Shown here: positions 38,147-48,317 of the stretch, piece after piece
Position numbering within the stretch: position 1 is the first letter of the stretch
How the letters are laid out: the number at the start of each line of letters is the position of its first letter
Assembly (NCBI GenBank): GCA_026395685.1
Contig: JAPLYG010000021.1
Location: 1 to 51,204 of the forward strand
Source of the DNA: Candidatus Parcubacteria bacterium
Lineage (GTDB): Bacteria > Patescibacteriota > Patescibacteriia > CAIXNZ01
Length of the DNA stretch: 51,204 nt
Direction: 5' to 3'
The notes under the pieces: generated by a model
Databases searched by the model: none
Seen by the model: only the letters and a program-made list of their open reading frames with translations
What the model was told of the DNA's origin: nothing
Program-made: the position numbers and the translations under genes

Positions 38147-38692
38147 ATGCATACGGAATTTTACCTGAATGCCTGTGTCAAACTTAAATCCCAAGGCTCG
38201 AGCCAGAATACTTATTGTGAAGTCGGTGCTAAGGTAAAAGCAGATTTTATTGTAAATTTTCACTTACTTTACGGTGAGGTTTTGTTGCAGTGCGTACGGG
38301 AATTAAAAACCTCCAAATTGAGAATTATCAGCTTGAAGCTCATGCAGGATGATGAAAAGCTGAAAATTACTGCCAATGTTCTTTTACCCCGTGAAAATAA
38401 TTCGCCTAAAGATGACTCTAAGGAAGATAATGGCCAGGGATGTAAGAAAAACCCTGAGACCAAAAAGGATGCTGAACCTGATTTGATCACAGAACCTGAA
38501 GAACAGGAAGACGAATACCTTAAAGTCGAGTTCTTTGATAAGACCCATAAAATCAAGGAAGTCGGCATTTATAGGCTTTTTAAGTATATGGAAGCCTTAT
38601 CTCAAAAAGAAAAAGGCAATGAGTTTGCAGCTCTTGTCCATGTCAGGGTCGTGCCGGTTGAGCACGATGATATTCATCCTGATAAATTTTAA
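38147..38692 (+). CDS. hypothetical protein, 181 aa
   Basis: SD GGGAGG before ATG 38147; TTGACA-17-TAGTAT upstream; terminator downstream. Confidence 0.7.
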   Translation: MHTEFYLNACVKLKSQGSSQNTYCEVGAKVKADFIVNFHLLYGEVLLQCVRELKTSKLRIISLKLMQDDEKLKITANVLLPRENNSPKDDSKEDNGQGCKKNPETKKDAEPDLITEPEEQEDEYLKVEFFDKTHKIKEVGIYRLFKYMEALSQKEKGNEFAALVHVRVVPVEHDDIHPDKF

Positions 38693-38695
38693 AAC

Positions 38696-38724
38696 CTCTT
38701 CGCGAAAGCGGGGAGGTGTTTTTT
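38696..38724 (+). terminator. intrinsic terminator
   Basis: CCTCttCGCgaaaGCGggGAGG then gtttttttg. Confidence 0.65.
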
Positions 38725-38762
38725 TGAAAAAAAATAACCCCGGGCAGGTGAGTGCTCGGGGT
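38725..38762 (-). terminator. terminator of the 38792 gene (minus strand)
   Basis: ACCCCGAGCactcacctGCCCGGGGTtattttttt on minus strand. Confidence 0.7.
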
Positions 38763-38791
38763 GGTTGAAGAACTGGATGTGTTCTTGCTAT

Positions 38792-39082
38792 TTAGGCGGC
38801 GATCCTGACGACCAGGAAAAGCGCGCCCTTATACCAGGTGCCCGATTTGTCGGGGGTGACTTCCCGAGCCTTGGTTGCCCCGTACATCTTCTGCTCCTGG
38901 GTGTTGGCCAGTCTTAGGCCGTTTTGCTTGAGAGATTCGATGAGTTCGGGGGTAGGGAATCTGCTGTATGAGTAGACCACCATCATTTCCGTGCGAGTCT
39001 GGGGGCCGGTGAAGGTCCTCTCGGTTCCGTTCTCAATGACGAAGAGCTGCCCGAATTTACGCTTGCTGATCCAGGTTATCAT
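38792..39082 (-). CDS. hypothetical protein, 96 aa, GC-rich
   Basis: SD AAGGAGG then ATG at 39082; visibly GC-richer than the window. Confidence 0.7.
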   Translation of the reverse strand: MITWISKRKFGQLFVIENGTERTFTGPQTRTEMMVVYSYSRFPTPELIESLKQNGLRLANTQEQKMYGATKAREVTPDKSGTWYKGALFLVVRIAA

Positions 39083-39205
39083 AATTTCCTCCTTGTTCGT
39101 TTTTGGGGTTTGGTTTGATTGTCAAATAGTTATAATATAATATAGCACATTTAAATAAAAAAGTCAAGGGTTGCTTCAGTTTCTTGGCTTTTTGAGGTAA
39201 TTTAG

Positions 39206-40048
39206 TTATTTTGTGATAATGATAATTCGGTCAAACCCGCAGAGATCTTTTTTTGCGGTTATTTTATATCTTGGTAGCGCTAGCTTGGCTAGCTTGGTAA
39301 TTTTCGCGCCTTGATTGTAACCGATTTCCAGAAAAATTGCCTGAGGTTGCAGTTTGTATTTCTGGATTTGGTGGAAAAATTCACGATAATACTTAAGTCC
39401 GTCAGGTCCGCCGATCAAGGCCGTTTTGGGCTCGTAGTTAAGCTGGGGGTTATTTAGTTGTTTAGTTTCCAGATAGGGAAGGTTTGCGACCAAAATAAAA
39501 TTGGAGATTAAAAACTGGAAATCAGTAATTTCAGTAAGCGGTTTTAATAAATTACCTAACAAAAAATGAATTTTTACTTTGTGCTTTTTGGCGTTGTATT
39601 TGGCAACGGACAATGCTTTGGTTGAAATATCAGTGGCGATAAATTCAGCTCTTGGAAGTTTTTTAGCTAGAGAAATTATTACTGCACCAGAGCCGACGCC
39701 GACTTCTACAACTGATAATATTTTATTGCTTTTAGTAAAACGAAGGGTTTCTTCCACTAGCTGTTCAGTTTCGGGCCGTGGGATTAAAATATCCTTATTA
39801 ACTTTGAAATCCAGACCAAAAAATTCCTTGTGGCCTAAAATGTACGCAATCGGCTCGCCCTTAAGTCTGCGTCTGTATAATTTTTTAAATTTTAATAATT
39901 GAGAGGTTGTTAGTTTTTTTTCCGGGTAAGTATAGAGATATTCTTTGGGTTTATTGAGCGTAAAGGCCAATAAAAGCTCAGTGTCCAGAAGGGGGCTCGA
40001 GGACTTTAATAATTTTGAATATTTAGAGATTGTTTGGGCGATAGTCAT
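39206..40048 (-). CDS. prmC: release factor glutamine N5-methyltransferase
   Basis: YILGHKEFFGLDFKVNKDILIPRPETEQLVE, VVEVGVGSGAVIISLA, VANLPYL (NPPY-equivalent); start at MTIAQTISKY. Confidence 0.92.
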   Translation of the reverse strand: MTIAQTISKYSKLLKSSSPLLDTELLLAFTLNKPKEYLYTYPEKKLTTSQLLKFKKLYRRRLKGEPIAYILGHKEFFGLDFKVNKDILIPRPETEQLVEETLRFTKSNKILSVVEVGVGSGAVIISLAKKLPRAEFIATDISTKALSVAKYNAKKHKVKIHFLLGNLLKPLTEITDFQFLISNFILVANLPYLETKQLNNPQLNYEPKTALIGGPDGLKYYREFFHQIQKYKLQPQAIFLEIGYNQGAKITKLAKLALPRYKITAKKDLCGFDRIIIITK

Positions 40049-40050
40049 AT

Positions 40051-40175
40051 TTAGTTTAAAGTTCAAAATTTAAAGTGCAAAGTTGCATTTAGTAGTTAAA
40101 AATTTAGGAAATATTAGTACAATAATTTTAAATTACAAACTGTAACTTTGAATTTTTCGCTTTGAATTATAAACT
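40051..40175. repeat. imperfect-palindrome element of the AAAGTT type
   Basis: TTAGTTTAAAGTTCAAAATTTAAAGTGCAAAGTTGCA ... AACTGTAACTTTGAATTTTTCGCTTTGAATTATAAACTA. Confidence 0.75.
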
Positions 40176-40179
40176 ATTT

Positions 40180-41214
40180 TTATTCGTCGGCTTTTTTGAG
40201 CGCATTGATTACCGGATCCAGATTGCCTTCGAGAATGGTATTGATATTGTGCCAGCTTTCTTTGATGCGGTGATCAGTGATTCTGTCCTGAGGAAAATTA
40301 TAAGTGCGGATTTTTTCCGCGCGCATAGCAGTTCCTATTTGTATTTTGCGATTTGCGCCGAGTTCCTGCATCTTTCTTTCTTCTTCCAGAGCCATTAAGC
40401 GGGAACGCATGATTTCCATGGCTTTTTCGCGATTTTGCAGTTGAGAGCGTTCATCCTGGCAGGAAACAACAGTATTTGTAGGGATATGTACGAGTCTGAC
40501 AGCTGAGTAGGTTGTATTTACGCTTTGTCCGCCATGACCGCCTGCGCAAAAAGTGTCAATTCTGATATCTTTGGGATCAATTTTATAATCAACCTCTTCA
40601 ATAACCGGTAAAATTACAACTGAGGTGGTTGAAGTATGGACGCGGCCGCTTTTTTCAGTTTCCGGCACTCTTTGCACGCGATGGACGCCGCTTTCATATT
40701 TCATATTGCCATATACATTATGTCCTCTAATTTCAAAAATAGCTTCTTTGAAGCCTCCGATGCCAATCCTGCTGGTGGAAAGAATTTTTACCTGCCAGCC
40801 TTTGCTTTCAGCATAGCGTGAATACATGCGCACCAGTTCAGCCGCAAATAAAGCTGATTCGTCACCGCCGGCTCCGGCTCTGATTTCCACAATAGCATCT
40901 TTTTTATCATTAGGATCTTTGGGCTTTAAGAATATTTTAATTTCAGTCTCAAGCTTATTTTGTTCCTGCTCCAATTTGGCTAATTCTTGTTCTGCGAGTT
41001 CTTTGAGCTCATTTATTTTTAAAGATTCCCTAGCTTCCTTAACGGCTTGGTTTATTTTATCAAGGTGTTGAATATTATTAAATACATTTTTATAATCAGA
41101 AAATTCCTGGCTGACTTTTTTATAATTTTCAGCATTATTAATAATGGCAGGATCCTGAAGCTGCTTTTGAAGCTGGTCATAATGGTCTAGAATTTTTTGA
41201 TATTCAATTTCCAT
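40180..41214 (-). CDS. prfA: peptide chain release factor 1
   Basis: [38 protein letters not shown]. Confidence 0.97.
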   Translation of the reverse strand: MEIEYQKILDHYDQLQKQLQDPAIINNAENYKKVSQEFSDYKNVFNNIQHLDKINQAVKEARESLKINELKELAEQELAKLEQEQNKLETEIKIFLKPKDPNDKKDAIVEIRAGAGGDESALFAAELVRMYSRYAESKGWQVKILSTSRIGIGGFKEAIFEIRGHNVYGNMKYESGVHRVQRVPETEKSGRVHTSTTSVVILPVIEEVDYKIDPKDIRIDTFCAGGHGGQSVNTTYSAVRLVHIPTNTVVSCQDERSQLQNREKAMEIMRSRLMALEEERKMQELGANRKIQIGTAMRAEKIRTYNFPQDRITDHRIKESWHNINTILEGNLDPVINALKKADE

Positions 41215-41230
41215 AATATTGTAGTTTCAA

Positions 41231-41348
41231 AACCACGGATTTTTTTCACAGATAACACGGATAGGTGTTAGTTATTTATATTCTACCATGTAGCTTATAG
41301 ATTGGTAAAAGATTAATCTGTGCAATCTGTGAATATGTGTCTGTGGTT
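41231..41348. repeat. imperfect-palindrome intergenic element C
   Basis: AACCACGGATTTTTTTCACAGATAACACGGAT...AATCTGTGCAATCTGTGAATATGTGTCTGTGGTT. Confidence 0.85.
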
Positions 41349-41367
41349 CGGTTTTCCTTAGAATCAC

Positions 41368-41389
41368 AAAACCCCCTATGCGGGGGTAA
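41368..41389 (-). terminator. terminator downstream of rpmE
   Basis: ACCCCCgcatAGGGGGTTTTGT on minus strand. Confidence 0.65.
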
Positions 41390-41432
41390 TGTAAAAGTGC
41401 CCTATGCAAAATACACAGAGCTATTTGAGTAG

Positions 41433-41714
41433 CTATTTTTTGGCGTTTTTCTTTTTTTCAGCTAAGGCCGCTCTTTTAACTTTTTTGCCTTTTCGTCCCG
41501 ATGATATTTCCTGGGCTTTAGCAGCTCTTTGTTTGAATTTATCAACGCGTCCGGCTGTATCAACCAGTTTTTGTTTGCCGGTATAAAAAGGATGGCAAAC
41601 AGAACAAAGTTCAATGTGTATCTCAGGCACAGTTGAACCGACTGTAAATTCATTGCCGCAAGCGCAGATTACTTTTGCTTTTTCCTGATATTTAGGATGG
41701 ATTTCTTTTTTCAT
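41433..41714 (-). CDS. rpmE: 50S ribosomal protein L31
   Basis: [63 protein letters not shown]. Confidence 0.97.
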   Translation of the reverse strand: MKKEIHPKYQEKAKVICACGNEFTVGSTVPEIHIELCSVCHPFYTGKQKLVDTAGRVDKFKQRAAKAQEISSGRKGKKVKRAALAEKKKNAKK

Positions 41715-41992
41715 TTATTTTAAGATTAATTTTTATAGAGCAATAATATCATAAATGATTAAGATTGGCAAGTCGGGGCGGGGGATTGCTCAGATGTGGA
41801 AAACTACCCTTACATTGCGGATAAATTGTGATATAATAAATTCAAGATATTTTTGTTTAAAATTAGCGGAAAATTTTGTCTGACAATATTTTTATATTAC
41901 CAGCATTTTAATTTAAGTGGATTAAAAATTCTTTAAGTTTTAAACCAATAGGAAGTTATTAAAATAATAAATGAAATAAATATTTCAGGAGT

Positions 41993-44900
41993 ATGAATAT
42001 TAAAAATAAGGTTTTAATCATAGCAGCATTTGCCTTGTTGATTTTATTGACCTCAAGCTGCGCCATTTCCTATCCGGGGATGACTATTCAGCCAACACCG
42101 CATGGGTGTTGTTTGATTAAAGACGGGGCTAATGTTTTGCAGGGTTGCGTTTCTGATCTCAGTCATAGGCAATGCTATGAAGCATATAATAAGGGCTATA
42201 ATGTCACTTATTCAGCTTCTGATTGTACAGCTGCTTCAGGTTGCGCTGGACTTACCGGCTGCACTTTTTATGACTCAGGCACAGGACTTCGCTACTATGT
42301 TGAAAAAGATGATTACACTTTGCCTGTTAGCGACGCTCTTGTGTGCGGTACCAATGCCGGAGATGAAAAGATTTACCAATGTAAATCTTTATTGCCGAAA
42401 ACATTAAAAGTCTGGATTTATATTAATGATAAAAATATTTTTGGCGCCGGGCCTTCTTATGGTAATTTTTATATAAGGTGGATGGGTTCAAATATGGGTT
42501 GGATTATACAGCCGTCAAACCCCGCTGATTTATATGATCTTGACGGTGATGGGGCTGAGGATGATGTAATTCAGGACCAGGTCCATGACGGCAATGGTTG
42601 GAATTTATTTTACCTTTATGCAGGGACAGCTGATTTACATCCGGATTATTGGAATTTCCCGACAATTTTTAGAAATTTAACTGGTGTAAGTATTTTATTT
42701 CGGCCGATACAGCATAATACAGCTATTATTATTGGTGATGGGGATTTCAGAATAGGTGATGCTTATATGTATAATTCTGAATCAGTCACTTATGATAAGA
42801 TTGTGGCAGGCAATGAAACAAATATTGTATATAATAATACATCTCCTCCTTATTCTACGATTGGCGCTGGCTTAGCAGCTGCTTATTATGGAAAGAATGG
42901 GCCTTATGCTGATCTTGGCGGTGCTGCTTTCTGTGCCGGTAATCCTGATTTTTGCGATCCTGGTAATGTCTTAAAATCTCAGTTTAGTACTTTGGCATCT
43001 TCAATCAGTATTGTTCCAGGTAAATTTTGGTATGATTCAACAGGAGATTGTAGCGATACGATCAATAATGACGGAGATTTTGGTCCTAATCCCACACCGC
43101 CTCCGGCAACATTACCAAAAATTGACGAGGTTGGCGTTCCAGGCGTGTCTATTGCTGATCAACCGGATTGTAAATATTATGGAGAAGAAACCGGAATAGC
43201 TGATGTCGGCGGTTTAAGCTGGTATTTTGATACCCTTTTTACTACTAAAAACATTACCACTCCAGTTGACGGATTATATGTGCCCCAGTCCATTGATGCG
43301 ATGTTTGTGGAAACCGGCACTGATTGCGCGACTCTGCCGGCCACGCCAGTTTGTTTAAACAGTGTTTGCGCCCCTAAACCCCAGTGTTCTGATGGCATTG
43401 ATAATGATCTTGATGGCGTGTCTGATATTAATGATCCCGGCTGTTATGATGATGCCAGATTTCCCGGATATAATTCTATAGATAATGATGAAACAAATAC
43501 TTTACCGCAATGTTCTGATCATTTTGACAATGACGGCGATACATTCATTGATCTGTTAGATATCGGTTGCGAAAATGCGGCGGATAATGATGAAACAAAC
43601 CCCTTGATTACTCCGCAATGTTCAGATGGTATAGATAATGATGGGGACTTATTTATTGATTATCCCCAGGATCCCGGATGTGACAGTATTGGTGATAATG
43701 ATGAATTTAATCTCTTAGGCGGACAAGTTCCAATCATCAATGCCACTAAGGGTGTGGCTATAAATTTGGCCAAAGCTTCGGGCAGCGGACTGATTGGGTC
43801 AGTCCTGGCCGGAAATGGTTTTATTTTGCCCTTAGAACAGATTGATATCTTTGTCAGGGGCTTATCTATACTTTTAAATCTGATAATTTTAATTCTGATA
43901 GTTCTTTTTGGCTTAAGCATTTATCATACAGTTAAACAGTTGAAAGCAGGATATGAAAAGCCCCGAAAGCTTGGCATGATTTGGCCGATTTTATTTCACC
44001 GGCCGCAAACAGTTTATCAGAATCATGCTTGGCGTGATAATGATGGTAGTTATATAAATGCTTCTTATCATGAACATCAAAAGCTGCAAAAGGCAAGCCA
44101 AAAGTCTTTTCAAGCTTTGCTTTTAGCCTTAGGCGCAAAATTAGCAGTATTTATCGCCTTGCTTTTATCTTTTTCAGGATTAAGCCGAGGATTAGCGCAA
44201 ACTGCGCCATATAATCAGAGCGGAACGACTGTAAATATCGGCGATACCTTGACTTATATAATTGAAGTAACGAATAGCGGTGATGCAGCCGGTATGGATA
44301 TAAAAATTAGCGATATATTAGATAATAATTTAACCTATGTAAAAGGTAGCGCTAAGGTAAATAATGTCTCAATTAGTGATCCGGATAGCGGTAATACTTT
44401 AACATTTAGTGTCGGTAATTTAGAATTGAATAAGAGTGTTTATGTAACTTTTAAAGCCATTGTCAATGCCGGCAGTGGTGGCGCAACCATCATTAACAGG
44501 GGGCAAGTAACCGGTTTTAATTTTAATATAGTAACTACTGAGCCACCAACTAGTAATTATGTTGCGATACCAGCGCCGGTTTGTGGTAATGGTTTATTAG
44601 AATCAGGCGAAATCTGTGAAAATAATAGTTCCTGCGCTTCTGGGCAGGTATGTAATAGAAGTTGTGTCTGCCAAGATCCTCCGCCACCTCCGATAGTATG
44701 CGGTAATGGCGTATTGGAATCAGGAGAAGTCTGCGATGTTGTCGGCTGCCAAGTCGGACAATCATGTAATGCTGCTTGCCAATGTATAACTTTACCAGTC
44801 TGCGGCAACGGAGTCGTAGAAGCACCGGAAATTTGCGATGGGGTTTTAGGATGCGCACTTAATCAAAATTGTATTAATAATTGCAGCCTTTGCCAGACTC

Positions 44901-46765
44901 CGCCTCCACCATCGCCGGTATGCGGCAATGGAGTGATTGAAGCACCGGAAATTTGCGATGGCTCTTTGGGATGCGCAGCTAATCAAACTTGTGTAAATAA
45001 TTGCAGCCTTTGCCAGACTCCGCCCCCACCATCGCCGGTATGCGGCAATGGAGTGATTGAAGCACCGGAAATTTGCGATGGCTCTTTGGGATGCGCAGCC
45101 AATCAAAATTGTGTGAATAATTGCAGTTTGTGTCAGGCTCCGACGCCGGGAGGAAATATTTGTGGAAATTTGATTGTAGAACGAAATGAGCAATGTGAAT
45201 TAGATAAAGATTGCCAGGAAGGATATTCTTGCAGAAGAAGCGATTGTACTTGCCAGCCAGTAATACCTCCAGCTATTTGTGGCAATGGAAAAAAAGAAAG
45301 AGGTGAAGAATGTGAAAACAATAGTGAGTGTTTTGACGGGAAAGTCTGTAATAATGATTGTGCTTGCCAAATAGCGCCACCGCCTCCGCCAGTTTGCGGT
45401 AATGGGGTGATAGAACAGGGGGAGGTATGTGATTTGAAAGTCGGCTGTTTGTTCGGTCAGATTTGTAATATCGGTTGTCGTTGCCAGCTTATTCCTTTAC
45501 CGCCATCAGCGTCACCATTCTGTGGCGATGGAGTAGTAACAGGTGAGGAAGAATGTGAGAATAACTCAGGTTGTACAGACAAAAAAGTATGTAATTACAA
45601 ATGTAAATGTCAGGTTGAACCTCCGCCACCGCCAGTCTGCGGCAACGGCATAATTGAAACAGGTGAATCATGCGATGTCGTCGGTTGCGTCGATGGTCAA
45701 TATTGCAGTGCTTGCCAATGTCAATCAATACTAGTTTTGCCGGGATTGGTAAATATTAATGAACCTCCAATACCTCCGGGACCTGAAATAATCGAACCTC
45801 CAATTATTGAACCTATTATTGAAGTTATTGATAATCCTCAGGTGGAAATAGTGAGTCAGAATATTGCTACCCCTATTATTTTAACTATTGCCGTAGCTAA
45901 TACTTTGCCAATATTGATTATGCTCGTTTACTTGTGGGCTTATTTGTACATGATCTTTTTAGAGCCGTTTATGTACTTATTCCGTAAGAAGAGAGAAAAA
46001 TGGGGGATCGTCTATGATTCTTTGAGTAAAATGCCGATTGATCTGGCTTTGGTCAGGCTTTTTAGGAAAAATGATAATAAGCTGATTCAAACCAAAGTTA
46101 CTGACAGGGAAGGACGATATATTTTTGTGGTGGAAGAAACAGGCGAGTATTATATTTCAGTCATTAAGCCCGGTTATATTTATCCGACCAGATATTTGCA
46201 GGCCGAAGTCCAGGATGCAAAGTTTATTGACCTGTATCATGGTGAAGGGCTCAATGTTACTGAAAAGTCAGCGGTTATAACGGCAAATATTCCTTTAGAT
46301 CCCAGTGAGAAAATTAAATTACCGGTTCAGGATGTAATCAGAAGCTATGCCATAAAGAACTTAAGGATTATTGTTTCTTATGCGGGATTGCTTTTGGCCT
46401 TTATAATTTTTATCATTTATCCCACGCTGATTACAGGCTGTGCCTTAATTTTGCATATCTTGCTGTATACTGTTTTTAGCCGCATTATGAATCCCGGTAA
46501 GCCCAAAAGCTGGGGAATTATTTATGATAAGAGCACCAAGAAACCGTTAAAAAGTAGCGTGGTCAGGATTTTTAATACCAGATTTAACAAATTGCTGGAA
46601 ACACAGGTTACAGATTCGCAGGGCAGATATGCATTTTTAGTCGGTCAAAACCACTATCAATTATTATCAGAAAAACCGGGATATCAGCCAAAAGAGATAG
46701 CCGAAATTGATTTGGTAAAAACTGATAAAATTATTAATCTGGATATCGGTTTAGAGAAAAAATAA
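41993..46765 (+). CDS. giant secreted/membrane Cys-rich repeat protein
   Basis: Signal sequence, QCSDGIDNDGD repeats, DUF11-like domain, CGNGVIEAPEICD Cys-rich repeats, TM helices and two CarboxypepD_reg-like modules (WGIVYDSLSKMPIDLALVRLF; WGIIYDKSTKKPLKSSVVRIF). Confidence 0.85.
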   Translation: MNIKNKVLIIAAFALLILLTSSCAISYPGMTIQPTPHGCCLIKDGANVLQGCVSDLSHRQCYEAYNKGYNVTYSASDCTAASGCAGLTGCTFYDSGTGLRYYVEKDDYTLPVSDALVCGTNAGDEKIYQCKSLLPKTLKVWIYINDKNIFGAGPSYGNFYIRWMGSNMGWIIQPSNPADLYDLDGDGAEDDVIQDQVHDGNGWNLFYLYAGTADLHPDYWNFPTIFRNLTGVSILFRPIQHNTAIIIGDGDFRIGDAYMYNSESVTYDKIVAGNETNIVYNNTSPPYSTIGAGLAAAYYGKNGPYADLGGAAFCAGNPDFCDPGNVLKSQFSTLASSISIVPGKFWYDSTGDCSDTINNDGDFGPNPTPPPATLPKIDEVGVPGVSIADQPDCKYYGEETGIADVGGLSWYFDTLFTTKNITTPVDGLYVPQSIDAMFVETGTDCATLPATPVCLNSVCAPKPQCSDGIDNDLDGVSDINDPGCYDDARFPGYNSIDNDETNTLPQCSDHFDNDGDTFIDLLDIGCENAADNDETNPLITPQCSDGIDNDGDLFIDYPQDPGCDSIGDNDEFNLLGGQVPIINATKGVAINLAKASGSGLIGSVLAGNGFILPLEQIDIFVRGLSILLNLIILILIVLFGLSIYHTVKQLKAGYEKPRKLGMIWPILFHRPQTVYQNHAWRDNDGSYINASYHEHQKLQKASQKSFQALLLALGAKLAVFIALLLSFSGLSRGLAQTAPYNQSGTTVNIGDTLTYIIEVTNSGDAAGMDIKISDILDNNLTYVKGSAKVNNVSISDPDSGNTLTFSVGNLELNKSVYVTFKAIVNAGSGGATIINRGQVTGFNFNIVTTEPPTSNYVAIPAPVCGNGLLESGEICENNSSCASGQVCNRSCVCQDPPPPPIVCGNGVLESGEVCDVVGCQVGQSCNAACQCITLPVCGNGVVEAPEICDGVLGCALNQNCINNCSLCQTPPPPSPVCGNGVIEAPEICDGSLGCAANQTCVNNCSLCQTPPPPSPVCGNGVIEAPEICDGSLGCAANQNCVNNCSLCQAPTPGGNICGNLIVERNEQCELDKDCQEGYSCRRSDCTCQPVIPPAICGNGKKERGEECENNSECFDGKVCNNDCACQIAPPPPPVCGNGVIEQGEVCDLKVGCLFGQICNIGCRCQLIPLPPSASPFCGDGVVTGEEECENNSGCTDKKVCNYKCKCQVEPPPPPVCGNGIIETGESCDVVGCVDGQYCSACQCQSILVLPGLVNINEPPIPPGPEIIEPPIIEPIIEVIDNPQVEIVSQNIATPIILTIAVANTLPILIMLVYLWAYLYMIFLEPFMYLFRKKREKWGIVYDSLSKMPIDLALVRLFRKNDNKLIQTKVTDREGRYIFVVEETGEYYISVIKPGYIYPTRYLQAEVQDAKFIDLYHGEGLNVTEKSAVITANIPLDPSEKIKLPVQDVIRSYAIKNLRIIVSYAGLLLAFIIFIIYPTLITGCALILHILLYTVFSRIMNPGKPKSWGIIYDKSTKKPLKSSVVRIFNTRFNKLLETQVTDSQGRYAFLVGQNHYQLLSEKPGYQPKEIAEIDLVKTDKIINLDIGLEKK
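44797..45150 (+). repeat. 120-bp (40 aa) tandem coding repeat, about three copies
   Basis: Bases 44881-45000 and 45001-45120 nearly identical line-for-line at 120-bp offset; a more diverged copy precedes. Confidence 0.92.
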
Positions 46766-46781
46766 GCGGATCCTTGCCAAA

Positions 46782-46806
46782 ATTTAAGCTTTATGTTAAG
46801 CTTAAA
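46782..46806 (+). terminator. inverted repeat after the giant gene
   Basis: TTTAAGCTTtatgttAAGCTTAAA. Confidence 0.4.
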
Positions 46807-46910
46807 AACAAGTTTTATTAAATTTAATTACTCATTTAATCACTCACATCTGGAATTTTTTCCTTGTCCCGTTATTCGGGATAAACCGGATGGAGGTAGA
46901 AAGGAAAATT

Positions 46911-47609
46911 ATGACCAAAATTCCAAGCATTTTGGAAATGCTTCAAGCTGGCGTACATTTCGGACATGAGTCTGGACGCTGGCATCCAAAAATGGAACCT
47001 TATATTTATGGAGTCAGAAATGGCGTCCATATCATTGATTTGGAAAAAACCGAGGAGTGTTTAGCTCGAGCGCAGGAGTTTATAAAAAAAGTTGTGGCCA
47101 AAAACGGCACCATCTTATTTTTAGGCACCAAAAAACAAGTCCAGCCGGTAATTACAGCCGAAGCACAAAGATGCGGAGTGCCTTATCTGACTTTGCGCTG
47201 GATCGGCGGATTTTTCACCAATTTTCCGGTTGTCGTCAGAATAATCCAAAAATATAAGGATTTAGTAAGAAAAAGAGACGCGGGTGAACTTAATAAATAT
47301 ACCAAAAAGGAACAGCTGGATTTTGAAAAAGAAATTCAAAGATTGCAGGAATTGGTTTATGGCGTCAAGGATTTGGAAAAAGTGCCGGATGCAATTTTCG
47401 TCTGGGATGTGCGCAGTCAAAAAACAGCGATTGCCGAGGCCATAACTAAGAAAATTCCCATTATCGGCATTTGCGATACTAATTGCAAGACTGAGGGCAT
47501 AGATTATGTTATTCCTTGCAATGATGATGCAACTAAGGCAATCAAGCTAATTATTGCTTATATTGCTGATTGCATTCTGGAAGCTAAACAAACTCCGATA
47601 AAAAATTAA
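46911..47609 (+). CDS. rpsB: 30S ribosomal protein S2
   Basis: LEMLQAGVHFGHESGRWHPKMEPYIYG; start at MTKIPSI with SD AAAGGA. Confidence 0.97.
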   Translation: MTKIPSILEMLQAGVHFGHESGRWHPKMEPYIYGVRNGVHIIDLEKTEECLARAQEFIKKVVAKNGTILFLGTKKQVQPVITAEAQRCGVPYLTLRWIGGFFTNFPVVVRIIQKYKDLVRKRDAGELNKYTKKEQLDFEKEIQRLQELVYGVKDLEKVPDAIFVWDVRSQKTAIAEAITKKIPIIGICDTNCKTEGIDYVIPCNDDATKAIKLIIAYIADCILEAKQTPIKN

Positions 47610-47635
47610 AAATAAATATTAATTAAAATAAAAAT

Positions 47636-48220
47636 ATGCAAATTGATACCAAGCTTATAATGCAATTAAGAAATCAAACCGGCGCTGGTATGAAAGATTG
47701 TCAGGAGGCTTTAGCAGAATCCGACGGTGATTTGATTAAAGCAATAGAATTTTTACGCAAAAAAGGCGCGAAAATCGCCAGCAAAAGGGCAGAAAAGGAA
47801 GCTAAAGAAGGAATAATTTATGCTTATGTTCATGCCGATAAAGTCGGAGCAATGATTGAATTGAATTGTGAAACTGATTTTGTCGCAAAAAATGAAAATT
47901 TTAAGAATTTAGCGCATGATTTGGCCATGCAAATTGCCGCACAAAATCCCTTGTACTTAGCGCCCGAGGATGTGCCCGAGGATATCCTGATTAAGGAAAA
48001 GGAAATATATAAAGAGCAGCTTTTGGCTGAAGGCAAGCCCGATAATATGGTTGATAAAATAATTGAAGGTAAAATTAATAAATGGTACAGTGAAGTCTGT
48101 TTATTGAAACAGCAATATATTAAAAATGAAGATATTACGATTGAGGAATATATTAACGAGAAAATAGCCTCTATCGGCGAAAAAATAAAAATTGGCAGTT
48201 TCTGCCGTAAACAGATATAA
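47636..48220 (+). CDS. tsf: elongation factor Ts
   Basis: LIMQLRNQTGAGMKDCQEAL; IELNCETDFVAKNENF. Confidence 0.97.
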   Translation: MQIDTKLIMQLRNQTGAGMKDCQEALAESDGDLIKAIEFLRKKGAKIASKRAEKEAKEGIIYAYVHADKVGAMIELNCETDFVAKNENFKNLAHDLAMQIAAQNPLYLAPEDVPEDILIKEKEIYKEQLLAEGKPDNMVDKIIEGKINKWYSEVCLLKQQYIKNEDITIEEYINEKIASIGEKIKIGSFCRKQI

Positions 48221-48230
48221 CAGAAAACCG

Positions 48231-48300
48231 AACCATAAGAAATTTATCACGAAGCATATAAAATCATTTTAGTGATTTTTTGTGGAATTATTTCGTGGTT
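48231..48300. repeat. imperfect-palindrome intergenic element E (CACGAA subtype)
   Basis: AACCATAAGAAATTTATCACGAAGC...TTGTGGAATTATTTCGTGGTT. Confidence 0.65.
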
Positions 48301-48317
48301 GATAATACCTATATAAT

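Noticed and set aside
44797-45150. CRISPR-like regular repeats
   Set aside because: 120-bp unit is coding and in frame, with no spacer diversity
44557-45321. Antisense ORFs across the Cys-rich repeats (44557..44808, 44846..45193, 45133..45321)
   Set aside because: Repetitive shadow translations of the opposite-strand coding repeats; no SD and no independent support
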